Shown here one piece after another: positions 19,242 through 29,910 of a stretch of 64,000 bases of DNA. Origin of the DNA: Cryptomeria japonica (lineage: Eukaryota > Streptophyta > Pinopsida > Cupressales > Cupressaceae). The position numbers and the translations under genes are program-made. The DNA lies in assembly GCF_030272615.1 (NCBI RefSeq), contig NC_081409.1, positions 20,092,260-20,156,259 of the forward strand, given 5' to 3'. The notes beneath the pieces were generated by a model. The model was not told where the DNA came from. It saw only the letters and a list, made by a program, of their open reading frames with translations, and did no database searches. Within the stretch, counting starts at the first letter, position 1. Each line of letters begins with the position of its first letter.

Positions 19242-21282
19242 TGTAGCATCGGAATTAGGAATCATCAAAACAAGTAGATCAATCAAAACACTAGACATGA
19301 TAACTCAATCATGAGAACACTCATTGCAAATGAACCTAATTCTAAGCACACTCAATAGAGGTATGAAAACAAAGCATTCAAAATGAAAATTATGCAAACC
19401 AGATGTAGAATTGAATACTCCTTCCATGCGGCTCCATTGTTGTTCTTTCCTCTTCAATGGGTTTGTGGATCTCACCTACAAGTGCACACACAATTGAAAG
19501 CAAGATTGATGAAAAGCTCAAGAGTACTAGAAGCGTAAGTTCAGTAGTTTGATAAAAATTTGGATTAGGTTTGATTGAAAATCATCCAATTTATAGAGAA
19601 ATTGGATAAATGACAAGATTGGCATGATGCAATTCAAATGGAAATTGCAAATCAATATGACAAATTATGACAAATTATGCACTTTCCATGCACAATTTGA
19701 TTGATTGTTAATTGATGACAAATTATGACACATTTCATGTCAAAATTGATTGATTATCAATTATGACAATTTCATGACAAATTGAAATGTCATTCCCATA
19801 GAATTAGGAGATGAAATAGGAGGGAAAAGAAATTAGAAATTAAGAAAAATTAGAAAATTGAAATTGATGACAATTTAGGAATTAGAAATTTATGGAAAAA
19901 TAGGAAAATAGGAACTAGAAGAAATTAGGTAAATTAATTAACAATTTGTCATTTATTAATTAATTTACAAGAGGAAGAATAATTAGCCAATTAAATAAAG
20001 ATTTAATTGTAATGAGAAGACTTAGGATAAATAAACAATTTATTAATCCTAAAAGAAGAAATGACACACAAGGTTAAATGATGAAATCACGAAACCCTAG
20101 AAGACGAATTAGCAATGCGAGAATGACAATTAGGTCTTGATTGAAGATAATTAATGTCATGATTTATGAAAAATTGAAATGTCATTATTTATGACAAATT
20201 ATGACACATTCTATGTCAAAATTGATTGATTGTCAATTATGACAATTTATGACAAATTGAAATGTCATTCCCATGGATTTAGGAGATGAAATAGGAGGGA
20301 AAAGAAATTAGAAATTAAGAAAATTAGAAAATTGAAATTGATGAATTAGTGAATTAGAAATTGATGGAAATTAGAATTTAGTGAATTAGAAGAAATTAGG
20401 TAAATTAATTAACAATTTGTCATTTATTAATTAATTTACAAGAGGAAGAATAATTAGCCAATTAAATAAAGATTTAATTGTAATGAGAAGACTTAGGATA
20501 AATAAGTAATTTATTAATCCTAAAGGAAGAAAATGATAAGCAAGGTTAAATGACTAAATCATGAAACCCTAGAAGGCGAATTAGGTCTTGAAAGATGATT
20601 GACTCGATTTGATTTGATTTTGGATTGATAACTGACCAATGTGATAAATGATTTGATTGAGAAAATGTGCCAATTGACGAGGAACAATGACAAATTGATC
20701 CAAATTGACATAATTGAGACAGACAATGATCGATAGTGAATCGGTCGCCAAATGACAAGATTGACAAAGGGACAAGAATCGATGACAAATTAGATTGCAA
20801 GATGACAAGATCGAACATGACCACGATCGATGAAAAATCGATCGTTAAATGACAAAATTAAACATGACAACGATTGAAAAGAGGACAAAACCCTAATTAG
20901 GATTGACGATGTCCAAAATGATAAGATTGATGATAAGATTGATAAGAGAGCCACAATTGATGACAAATCGATCGCAAGATTGACAGGAGGACAAAACCCT
21001 AATTAGGATTGACGATGTCCAAAATGATGACAAATAAGCACGCACATTGATGCAATAGGATAAGATCGATTAAAATCATGACTGGATAGTGTTGTCGACA
21101 AGACCAAATTCGAGAGCGAGACAGAATGAAGAATGTAGAAGAAAAACTCGATGTTCGCAAATGATAAAAACCAAGTGTGTGACATAGGAGAAATGTTAAT
21201 GCTACGCAAAAACCTAAAATGAGGCAATGCGCAAATGTTAAAGTATGACTCCGCAAGCGTTGACCATTTTTAGGTGTCTACA
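19242..21282 (-). repeat. T3 3' LTR (2041 bp, internally duplicated)
   Basis: About 460 bp longer than its partner because a segment (about 19655-20112) is repeated at about 20113-20580. The second copy matches the other LTR more closely. A minus-strand TATAAAT lies at 19589-19595. Confidence 0.85.
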
Positions 21283-21296
21283 TTTTGCCCCTCTTT
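21283..21296 (-). other. T3 polypurine tract
   Basis: The minus strand reads AAAGAGGGGCAAAA next to the LTR start TGTAGACACC. Confidence 0.8.
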
Positions 21297-21328
21297 GAGA
21301 CAATGTGATTTTAAGCGTTGTTTCAAAG
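21293..21328. other. T3 polypurine-tract stem-loop
   Basis: Arms CTTTGAGACAA (21293-21303) and TTGTTTCAAAG (21318-21328), 36 nt overall. Confidence 0.65.
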
Positions 21329-21378
21329 AATAATAATGAAAATGCCCCAGACAATAATAATGACATATGCATGCCCCC

Positions 21379-21424
21379 TCGAGGAATTGGCCGGAAACAT
21401 ACAGAAAAGAGGCCAATTGATCGA
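21379..21424. other. T3 distal stem-loop
   Basis: TCGA (21379-21382) pairs with TCGA (21421-21424), and AATTGGCC pairs with GGCCAATT inside, across a 2-nt internal mismatch. T4 is the same; T1 and T2 hold a different but pairing stem. Confidence 0.65.
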
Positions 21425-21556
21425 TAAAAAATGATAGGATCGAACAGACTAATAATCGGAGATCGGATGCAGGAAGGACAAGCAATTTAAGGTGCACAAG
21501 ACCGCGACCAACATAAGATGGAGAGGACGCACGTCCATCTATGCAATGACAAAGGG

Positions 21557-21564
21557 CTATAAAT
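21557..21564 (+). promoter_or_regulatory. TATA-like box of T3 antisense PMD gene
   Basis: CTATAAAT lies 91 bp upstream of the exon 1 ATG. T4 has CTATAAA at the same place. Confidence 0.5.
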
Positions 21565-21647
21565 GAGACCAAGAGGGTGAAAAATGGCTCATTTGCAGTA
21601 GACAAGGAGGAGAATTTGTTGCTCTGGACAAGGACACTTGCAAAGAG

Positions 21648-21725
21648 ATGGCGAACATTCCAATGGCGGATCACCTTGGAGAACGTGTACACACATTCAG
21701 ACAATCGGACGATGCAGGAGCAGCG
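21648..21725 (+). CDS. T3 antisense PMD gene, predicted exon 1 (26 codons)
   Basis: An ATG opens 26 codons containing MADHLGERVHTFRQSDDAG and ending Ala-Ala before a GTATGG donor at 21726. Joined in phase 0 to 22110 it continues into the PMD frame. A second in-frame Met sits at codon 6, which is the first one T4 retains in frame. Confidence 0.6.
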
Positions 21726-22109
21726 GTATGGATCTCAAAAACCCATGTTTTCAATTTCATGAATTTTGATTGCTTTCGGGACATTGCGGGGCCCACAGGG
21801 GATGCAAAAATGGACTCCTGCACTTGTGTCATCTAGTTCTGCGCTTGTGTAGGGAGTTCTGCGCTTGTGTAGGAAAACATAAGCGCAGGTCATCTGACAC
21901 AGGCGCAGGTTACAAGACACAGGCGCAAGTGTGCATAAATGACCCAATTTTAACTCAAAACTGCATGCAAATGACCTGAAAAGGGGGGACAAGGGTGGGA
22001 TAGGTCAATGCAGATGAAAAACACCCTGATTTGGACATGAAAATGAGGATATGCAACTCATAGGAGCAAACCCTAAAACTGACAAAATGTTGCCCCGATT
22101 GTGATGCAG
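21726..22109 (+). other. T3 PMD intron 1
   Basis: 384 bp from GTATGG to TGTGATGCAG. T4's counterpart is 383 bp with the same donor and acceptor. It contains the nested inverted ladder at 21818-21928. Confidence 0.55.
21818..21928 (+). repeat. 3+3 nested inverted motif ladder in T3 PMD intron
   Basis: Three copies of CTGCRCTTGTGT (21818, 21839, 21859) are followed by three inverted copies ACAYARGCGCAR (21877, 21897, 21917). The outermost pair has one mismatch; the inner two pair fully, counting wobbles. Confidence 0.75.
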
Positions 22110-23924
22110 AGGCGACAGTATCCATTGATCACACGGGAGAACCGACCTGACTGCTTCATGTTACGACATAGACTCAAAAGCACAGAGAGAGACACATTAG
22201 CAGGACTGGGGATATATTATATCACATACATGACCGAGATTAGGGAAAACATAGGATTGCTTACCGCATTGGCAGAGCGATGGCATTCGGAGACTTCCTC
22301 ATTCCATTTGGCGACTGGCGAGGCGACAGTGACTCTAGAGGATGTATGGCGCATCCTCCGCATTCTGATACATGGGGAGATGATAGAGTACGACCCAGTG
22401 ACAGGGAGAGACGCGTTATGTAGGCTATTTGAGTGTGACGCAGATGATCTGGACATTGTCGAGAGGGAGATTCGCTGGGAGACTATGGCTTCCGAGTATG
22501 ACCGACGATATGTGGTGATAGCAGTTGTGATAGCATGTCTTCTAGCAGGCGATAGACGAGGACATGGATTCCCTATTGGATGGGGAAGAGTGTTGGAGCG
22601 GATGGCGACAGAGGGTACAGTGTATGCATGGGGACCATGTGTGCTTGCTATGTTGTATTTCCAGCTACATCAGATAGCATATCAGGGAGTGCAGACTTTG
22701 AGCTGTGGAGTCACATTGCTTCAGGTATGGGCATTTGAGCACATAGCCATATGTCGACCGATTATAGATAGATAGATTGTACCACACCGACCATATGTGT
22801 ATTGCTATGGTGGAGCACTGAGACAGGGTCCTTTTGGATACATATTGTATTGGCGACATGAGCTGGATAGACTGAGAGAGTTCATATGGAGGCCATACTG
22901 AGATTGCCCCGGATGGTCAAATGACAGTGATGAGCTACCCTATTGTAGACAGGAGAGGTACTTGATTGGGTGACCAGTGAATCGCTAGAGAGTGATTGAG
23001 TTGTACTTGCCAGAGAGGGTCAGATGACAGTTTGGAGAGACATAGGATGTACCTAGGAGGACTGCATGCTTTTCTTGATCTCATAGAGAGACGAGTCAGT
23101 GGGGTAGTATGATTCAGCCACACATAGCATATGCCGACTTTGCACAGCTATAGCCAAGATAGTGGGAGTGGAGGTCAGATGTGGTAGATGCTGGGACGAC
23201 AGAGGAGTATGAGATATGGTTTGCACCACGACGGCCAGTGCCTTTGACGGATCCTGACATTCCAGTACCTAGGAGACAGGAGGACTTCCCACTCACAGGA
23301 GAGGAGGGAGATGATGAGGATGAGGAGGATGATGAGGGTGATGATGAGATTGATGGGGATGATGGTGGGGAGGACGATGACGGAGATGATAGTGGGGAGG
23401 ATGATGAGGAGCCAGACTCAGCTGATCAGGAGACATTGCAGGATATTCCTATAGAGCCGGGGACAGCTAGGATAGAGGAGATGGAGATGTGCAGGGCTAC
23501 CATAGCGAGTCAGCAGGATCACATTGAGACTTTAGAGAGATAGCAGGACCAGTTCAGAGCAGAGATAGCGAGACTCACAACGGCTCGAGATGCAGCGATT
23601 GCTCAGGCACAGCGAGAGGAACAGAGAGTCACTGAGTATATTGGGTCGATTCGGGATGCCAGTGTACGGGAGCTAGGACAGATGCTGGTAGAGACCGGAG
23701 AGGAGATACGCCATTGGAGGACACTATATGAGAGTGCAGTTCCACCAGAGCAGAGAGCACCTTCATATCGGGCACGATCAAGGATAGAGAGCAGGGCACG
23801 CTCTCGGAGGTCATTGAGCAGCATGGGGGTGAGTGGACCTATGAGACCACCACAGCCAGGACCAGGAGGGACATCATCCGCGAGACATGGCAGGGATGAG
23901 GAGGACAGAGGGAGCACCCAGTGA
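22110..23924 (+). pseudogene. T3 antisense PMD gene, exon 2 (full architecture, nonsense-riddled)
   Basis: One frame of 605 codons with about ten stops. The plant mobile domain spans exon 2 residues 1-350: LTALAERWHSETSSFHLATG, TLEDVWRILRILIHGEM, GWGRVLERMATEGTVYAWGP and, further on, a degraded QFGET...VPRRT...WGSMIQPHIAYAD region. An acidic run (about 398-440, D/E blocks) follows, then a coiled coil (QDQFRAEIARL to RHWRTLYESA) and an Arg/Ser/Pro-rich tail. Most stops replace Arg or Gln codons readable in T4 (CGG/CGA to TGA, CAG to TAG). Known PMD proteins act in the nucleus in silencing and genome maintenance. Here the first 222 codons are open, but a full-length product is not possible. Confidence 0.75.
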
Positions 23925-25890
23925 CAGAGGCACGTGCTCCTTAGACAGTGGACATTATGTAGTTTGTCATTTTGTAGTCAGCCTGCGGGCCATACTTAGG
24001 ACAGATAGTCCAATTTTGTACTCCGATATTATTTTGACATATGATATGATATGCATCGATATGAGGGGATGCAATGTGTTATGATTTGTAGTTATTTTTC
24101 ATGTATGGATGACTTATGCATTGTTGATGTACCATTGTGGAACATGTATGGATATGTTTTTGTTTATGTGTTTTTTTTTTTTTGATGCCTTGATAGTATG
24201 AAATGGATAAAATGCTTGATATGATGCTTAATGTAATGCAAATGTACTAACGAAATGGATGCAGGATGCAGTATGTATGGTTGGAAATCGGAGCACTAGA
24301 CCGAACTGACTATCCGACCAGACGGAAGAAATGTTAGTAAGAAGAAAATGAGACAGAGGACAGTTAGAGATGAAGAAAAACTTGCTTTCAGTAATGCACT
24401 TTGTAGGTGAGAACCTTTATTTTTATGTAGCAAAATGGATGCGTAGCGTCATGGCATGGAAGGCCAGAGCTGAAATGCAACCCTTTTTGCAAAAGACAGA
24501 CACATTGCAGACAAACAGCAATCACAACAAAAAAGAAAGGAACCATGAACCATCCTGGTCACTCTAAATCACTCAGTGACATCATCGAGCAACATAGGAA
24601 CATGATTGAAGATAAATCAATAAAAAAGATAAGATGCACAAATTCCAACAAATCAAACAAACACCTTGATCTTCGTTGTCAAAAGTTGAAAGCGTTGATA
24701 GGATGATCATGCTGTCTGGTTTTAGGACATGCGGTACCCCGTCTAAGACAGGACACAGTCTGGTTTCGAGTATACCACACCCTGTATAAGACCCATGATA
24801 GTAGAGCCAAGGACAAATGATTTTGATGGTAACGTTCGATTGATATGACAATTTTGATCAGGTTGAATGTTTGGTTTGGATTGAAAAAGTTCATCTGGTT
24901 AAAGCATGATTTCATTAAAGCACAGCGTTGGATTGATTGTCGTTGGATGTATGCTCAGCGATTTGTCTTATGCACAAAAGGAATAATGTTATTGCAAAAT
25001 GTTTGTTTTTTGGATTTGGAGTTTTACAATTTTTTTTTTCGTTGTTTTTTTCAGGACTTTATGTGATTTTTTTGGATTATTTCAGGACATTATTTGAATT
25101 TTTGTTATCTTATTTCAGGACATTTTTCAATTTTTAAGACTTTTTTCAGGACATTATTTGATTTTAATGAATTTTTTCAGGACATTTTTCAATTTTTAAG
25201 ACTTTTTTCAGGACATTATTTGATTTTTATGAATTTTTTCAGGACTTTTTTCAATTTTTAAGACTTTTTTCAGGACATTATTTGATTTTTATGAATTTTT
25301 TCAGGACATTTTTCAATTTTTAAGACTTTTTTCAGGACATTATTTGATTTTTATGAATTTTTTCAGGACATTTTTCAATTTTTAAGACTTTTTTCAGGAC
25401 ATTTTTCAATTTAAAAGTTTCAGTGATTGATCATGACAAGGGGAAGGCACCCAATGTGCATTTGAAAGACACATAGACCAGGACCAAAACATATGTACAA
25501 GAAACTAGAGTAGGCAAGACAGTGATGTTAACCAATAACAGGCCTGGAATAGAACATTGGGTCGAGACCAAGATAGGCATGATAAACCGGCCGAGAGAAA
25601 GCATATCTAGAAGTCATGATAGATGACGAAGCAATAATCTCATTACTCATGGCGCCTGATTGCCAGGTTTTCACCCTGGTACTTGCCCAAAGCGCCTGTT
25701 TGCCAGGTTTTCACTAGAGGGCGAATCATTTTTTTCTTTTTTTTTTGCTCTTTACTTTTTTTTTTTCTTTTTTTCTTTTTTCATTTTTTTGTATTTTTTT
25801 TTGCTCTTGTTCATTTTTTTGTATTTTTTTGCTTTTTTCATTTTTTTGTATTTTTTCAGGATCATATTTGAAGAACTATCTGATAGAAAA
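23925..25890. other. T3 spacer between PMD 3' end and integrase stop
   Basis: No gene recognised. It contains a 62-bp tandem repeat (25084-25415), paired GCGCCTGWTTGCCAGGTTTTCAC blocks (25652-25674, 25692-25714) and a T-rich tract (25730-25860). T4 holds the same order at 52081-53755 with far less repeat expansion. The + strand tail of the PMD transcript or the minus-strand retroelement 3' UTR could use these elements. Confidence 0.6.
25084..25415 (+). repeat. 62-bp tandem repeat, about five units
   Basis: Each unit contains two TTTTTTCAGGACATT-like blocks separated by ATTTGATTTTTATGAA and CAATTTTTAAGA stretches. Each TTTTTTCAG resembles a 3' splice site on the + strand. Confidence 0.8.
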
Positions 25891-27837
25891 CTATGCCCAG
25901 TACTTGCGAAGATGCATGCTATTAATAGGATTAGACAGAGGTTCACCTTCTGGAGTCGCAAGCTGATATGCCCCCGAGCCATAGGCTGCAGTTACTATGA
26001 AAGGCCCAACCCAATTAGGTTCAAACTTGCCCTTGATGATGTCAGTAGACTGTGCATTCTTGGGATTTGCCTTTAAAACCAGGTCTCCCACTTCGAAGTG
26101 TCGCCCTTTGACTTTCTTATTATAAGAGTGACGGAGATGGTTTTGATATGCCTGCAAATGTGTCAAAGCTGTTTGACGCTTTTCATCTAACATTTCAAGC
26201 TGATGCAACCAAGAGACTCTGTGTGTCTCATCATCAATCAGGTGTTGCAAGGAGACTCGCAAGGAAGGAATCTCGACTTCCAAAGGTAAAATGGCTTCCG
26301 CACCATACACCAAGGAATAAGGTGTTGCGCCAGTAGGTGTGCGGATAGAAGTGCGATAGGCCCATAGTGCTAGATTTAACTGTACATGCCAATCTCGACC
26401 AGCATCATTGACAACTTTCTTCAAGATCTTGATAATGGTTTTATTTGACGCTTCAGCTTGACCATTACCCTGTGGATAGTACGGGCTAGAAAAATGGTGT
26501 TGAATATGAAATTTTTCACAAAGCTCTTTAACATCTTTATTCTTGAAGGGTCGACCATTATCTGTGACTATGGCAAGGGGAACCCCATATCTGCATATGA
26601 TATAATTTAGCAAGAATTTTGAAATTTGGACACCAGTGATATAGGTCATGGGGATGGCTTCAATCCATTTTGTAAAATATTCTGTAGCTGTAATAATGAA
26701 CTTGTGTCCATTTGCAGATGTTGGCTGAATCTTACCGATAAGATCCAATCCCCACTGAGAAAAGGGCCATGGAGATATAACAGAATGAAGCTCTTGAGCT
26801 GGTGCATGAATATAATTTCCATGGATCTGGCACTTGTAGCACTTTTTAACAAAATCATGAACATCCTTTTCCAAAGTGGGCCAATAATACCCAGCACGAA
26901 TCAACTTTTTGGCTAAGCTAAGACCATTGAAATAGCCCCCACATATACCATCGTGAACCTCATGTAAAGTTGTTTGTGCTTCGTCAGAATCCAAACACCT
27001 GAGGAGGGTATGGTCAAAAGAACGGCGGTAAAGGGTGTCGGCGATGATGACATATTTGGCTGTTTGTCGAATAAAGGCTCGGCGTTGGTTAGCGGAAAGG
27101 TTAGGTGGTAAGGTCTGGGATTTCAAATACTGATATATGTCATTGTACCAGGGGGAATTGGGACCAACAAGAACGCACATCACATCAGCTGTCGGAATGT
27201 CAAAAGAGGGAACCAGCAATTGTTCGACCAAGAATTCACACTTGTCCATATTATGAGGCATATTCAACATGGAAGCGATTGTAGCCATCGCATCTGCCGA
27301 CTTGTTTTGCATTCTTGGCACTTGACTAAAATGGATAGCTGTGAATTTTGTCTTGAAGAAATCTACCATGTGCTTATAAGGAATAATTTTCTCATCTTTT
27401 GTTTCATAGTCATCATTCACTTGTCGGATGACTAATTGAGAATCTCCATAGACTTGCAAATGCGAGATGTTCCAATGGACGGCTACTCGGAGTCCTGTGA
27501 CCAGTGCTTCATACTCTGCAATGTTATTGGTACATTGGAAAGTTATTCTGTAGGACTTTGGAATAGCATCACCTTGCGGGGTGACAAATAAAATGCCTGC
27601 TCCGGATCCGAACTTGGTGTGGGACCCATCAAAATATAACTTCCATTCATTAGAAGATGTGAAAGCAAAGACTGATTCATCTAGAAAATTGGTCAACATG
27701 GGATGATCGTCAGAAATAGGAGCGTCTGCAAGTTGATCTGCGATGACTTGTCCTTTGATCGCCTTTCGCTCCGTATACACAATATCAAATTCACTGAGGA
27801 TCATGACCCACTTTGCTAGGCGACCTGTCAGCGCTGC
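25891..27837 (-). pseudogene. T3 archaeal-type RNase H and integrase
   Basis: The open part runs 27804-25891 (637 aa). The second RNase H starts at about residue 50 with KLYFDGSHTKFGSGAGI, then NIAEYEALVTGL and YGDSQLVIRQV. The integrase zinc region (about 280-320) has HEVHDGICGGYFNG and CYKCQ. The second His of HHCC is Tyr here but His in T4, one C-to-T step. The catalytic triad is present: GLDLIG (about 353), VTDNG (about 414), GQAEASNK (about 450). The C-terminal GPF-type motif GPFIVTAAYGSGAYQL follows and the protein ends at Ala-TAG. A TGA at 27838 separates it from the upstream RNase H. Confidence 0.9.
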
Positions 27838-28233
27838 TCAGCTAAGCAAGTATTTTAAGGGATCAATTTTTGCAACCAATAGTGTTTGGTGGCTTAGCAT
27901 ATAATGTCGGAGCTTTTGTGTTGCAAATACCACTGCTAAGCATGCCCTTTCAATAGTTGAATAATTTAACTCATAGCCTACCAGTGTGCGGCTGATATAG
28001 TAAATAGCTCTTTCTTTGCCGCTCTCATCTTGTTGAGCCAAGAGAACTCCTAATGCTGTTTCAATTGCAGAGATATACAGTAAAAATGGCTTGCCATCGA
28101 TAGGAGGCATTAGAATAGGCGGTGACAGTAAATAGTCTTTGAGAGCTTGAAAGGCTGATTGGAATTGCTCAGTCCATTTAAAAGCAACACCTTTGTGCAA
28201 TAGATGCTGGAATGGATGACATTTGTCGGCCAA
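27838..28233 (-). pseudogene. T3 RNase H (first, gypsy-type)
   Basis: Shows FKWTEQFQSAFQALKDYLLS, the usual start of the RT-connection and RNase H region, then ETALGVLLAQQDESGKERAI, YSTIERACLAVVFATQKLR and HYMLSHQTLLV. It is in frame with RT, separated by a TAG at 28234. T4 has CAG (Gln) there. Confidence 0.85.
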
Positions 28234-29742
28234 CTAAGCTATGAAGCGGCGAATTGATTGGAGCTTTCCTTGCAGACTTCTTAATTGCCAGAGGTTTGAA
28301 GGTGGAGGCATATCCATTATTGCTTTGACCTTGGCGGGGTCGACCTCAATGCCTCGGTGAGAAACAATATATCCGAGTAATTTGCCAGCTGTAACACCAA
28401 AGACACACTTCTTTGGATTGAGTCTAAGTTTGTAGGTCTCCATTCTATCAAAGATTGGGCCCAGGATGGCTAGATGACTATTTCTGGTAACAGATTTGCA
28501 TAACAAGTCATCAACATAATCCTCCATCAAAGTATGCATGAAATCATGAAAAATTGTCGTCATTGCTCTTTGATATGTTGCACCTGCATTTTTGAGACCG
28601 AAGGGCATCACATTCCAGCAATAGGTGCCCCAAGCACATGTGAATGTGGTCTTATGTTGATCTTCAGGTGCAATGCAGATTTGGTTGTAGCCGGAGAAAC
28701 CATCCATTAGTGAAAGCATCTCATATCCAGCCATCATATCCACTATGATGTCTATGTTGGGCAATGGAAAATCATCCTTAGGGCATGCTTTATTCAGGTC
28801 CTTGAAATCTGTGCAGATTCTGATGCCCCCAGTTACTTTGCTAACTGGTACTAAATTTGAAATCCAATCTGCATAATCAATGGGTCTGATGAAGCCCACA
28901 TCTAGCAATTTTTTTAGCTCCACTTTAACCAAAAGAGCCACCTGAGGATGCATCTTTCTAAGTTTTTGTTTGATGGGCTTAACACCTGCTTTCAATGGCA
29001 AATGATGAAGAACTAACTCGGGATCGAGGCCAGGCATATCTACATAGGACCACGCAAAACTGATCTTCTTCTCCAGAAAGAAATTGACAAAATTTATTTT
29101 TTCTTGTTTTGATAGAGAAGCAGCAAAATGAATGACCTTAGGGTTGTCAGGTGTTCCCAGATTGATTTCCTCGGCCATCTCCACAAGCAGTGTTGATTTA
29201 TCCTGAATTGATAGGGGTACGTCCACTCTTCCACCTTTGGGTGCCTTAGAAAGGTTTTCACCCATAGGTACGTCTTTTATTTTTACTTTTGTATGATCAG
29301 AGAGTGCCTTACGGTTTTCACCCAAAGATCTATTCTTTTGATTTTTTTCTTTTTCTTTTTCTTTTTCATGACTGGAAGAGGGAGTTGACTCCCCAAAATA
29401 TGTTGTTGAATCCAGGTCAATAGCAAATCCTGCCTTATGATCGCCCTGTGGTATGCCTTCCCGTAGTCCCAGGAATTCCGCAATTGCTTCGTCATTTTGA
29501 AAACAGTCCAATGTGAGCGGTTCTTGTTGGTCATATTGGATAAGTTGTGGATATATGAGGGGCATGTCATCATCAGTTGTAAGGATAGAGAGGGCTAATA
29601 TGGTAAAAATGTGAACATCTGTGGTGTCACTGTCCGAACTGCTTGTATCGGATTCGGAGCTTGGATCCCAAAATGACTCTATCCAAGCATGAGGACATGT
29701 TTTAGGAAGAGGAGTTATTTCATGTTTGTCCTCCATAGGCAA
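28234..29742 (-). pseudogene. T3 reverse transcriptase with acidic N-terminal region
   Basis: The first 150 residues are acidic and Ser-rich (SSESDTSSSDSDTTD) with a Lys/Glu run. RT begins near residue 275: DYADWISNLVPVSKVTGG, RICTDFKDLNKACPKDDFPL, MDGFSGYNQICIAPEDQHKT and the active-site EDYVDDLL (about 405-412). All catalytic Asp residues are visible. The frame continues from the G-patch region across stops at 29911 and 29875. Confidence 0.92.
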
Positions 29743-29910
29743 ATTATCAGGGTCAATGAAGATATTGTCCAGGGCATAGGAGCTAGAAGAAAAAGAACTC
29801 CACTCCCATTCATTAGAGTCAGTCTCGGGTCGGGTATCCTTAGGTGTTATTTCATCGTCAGAATCACGCCCTTTTCAACACGTGGACGTTTTGGTAGATG
29901 TGGATCCAAT

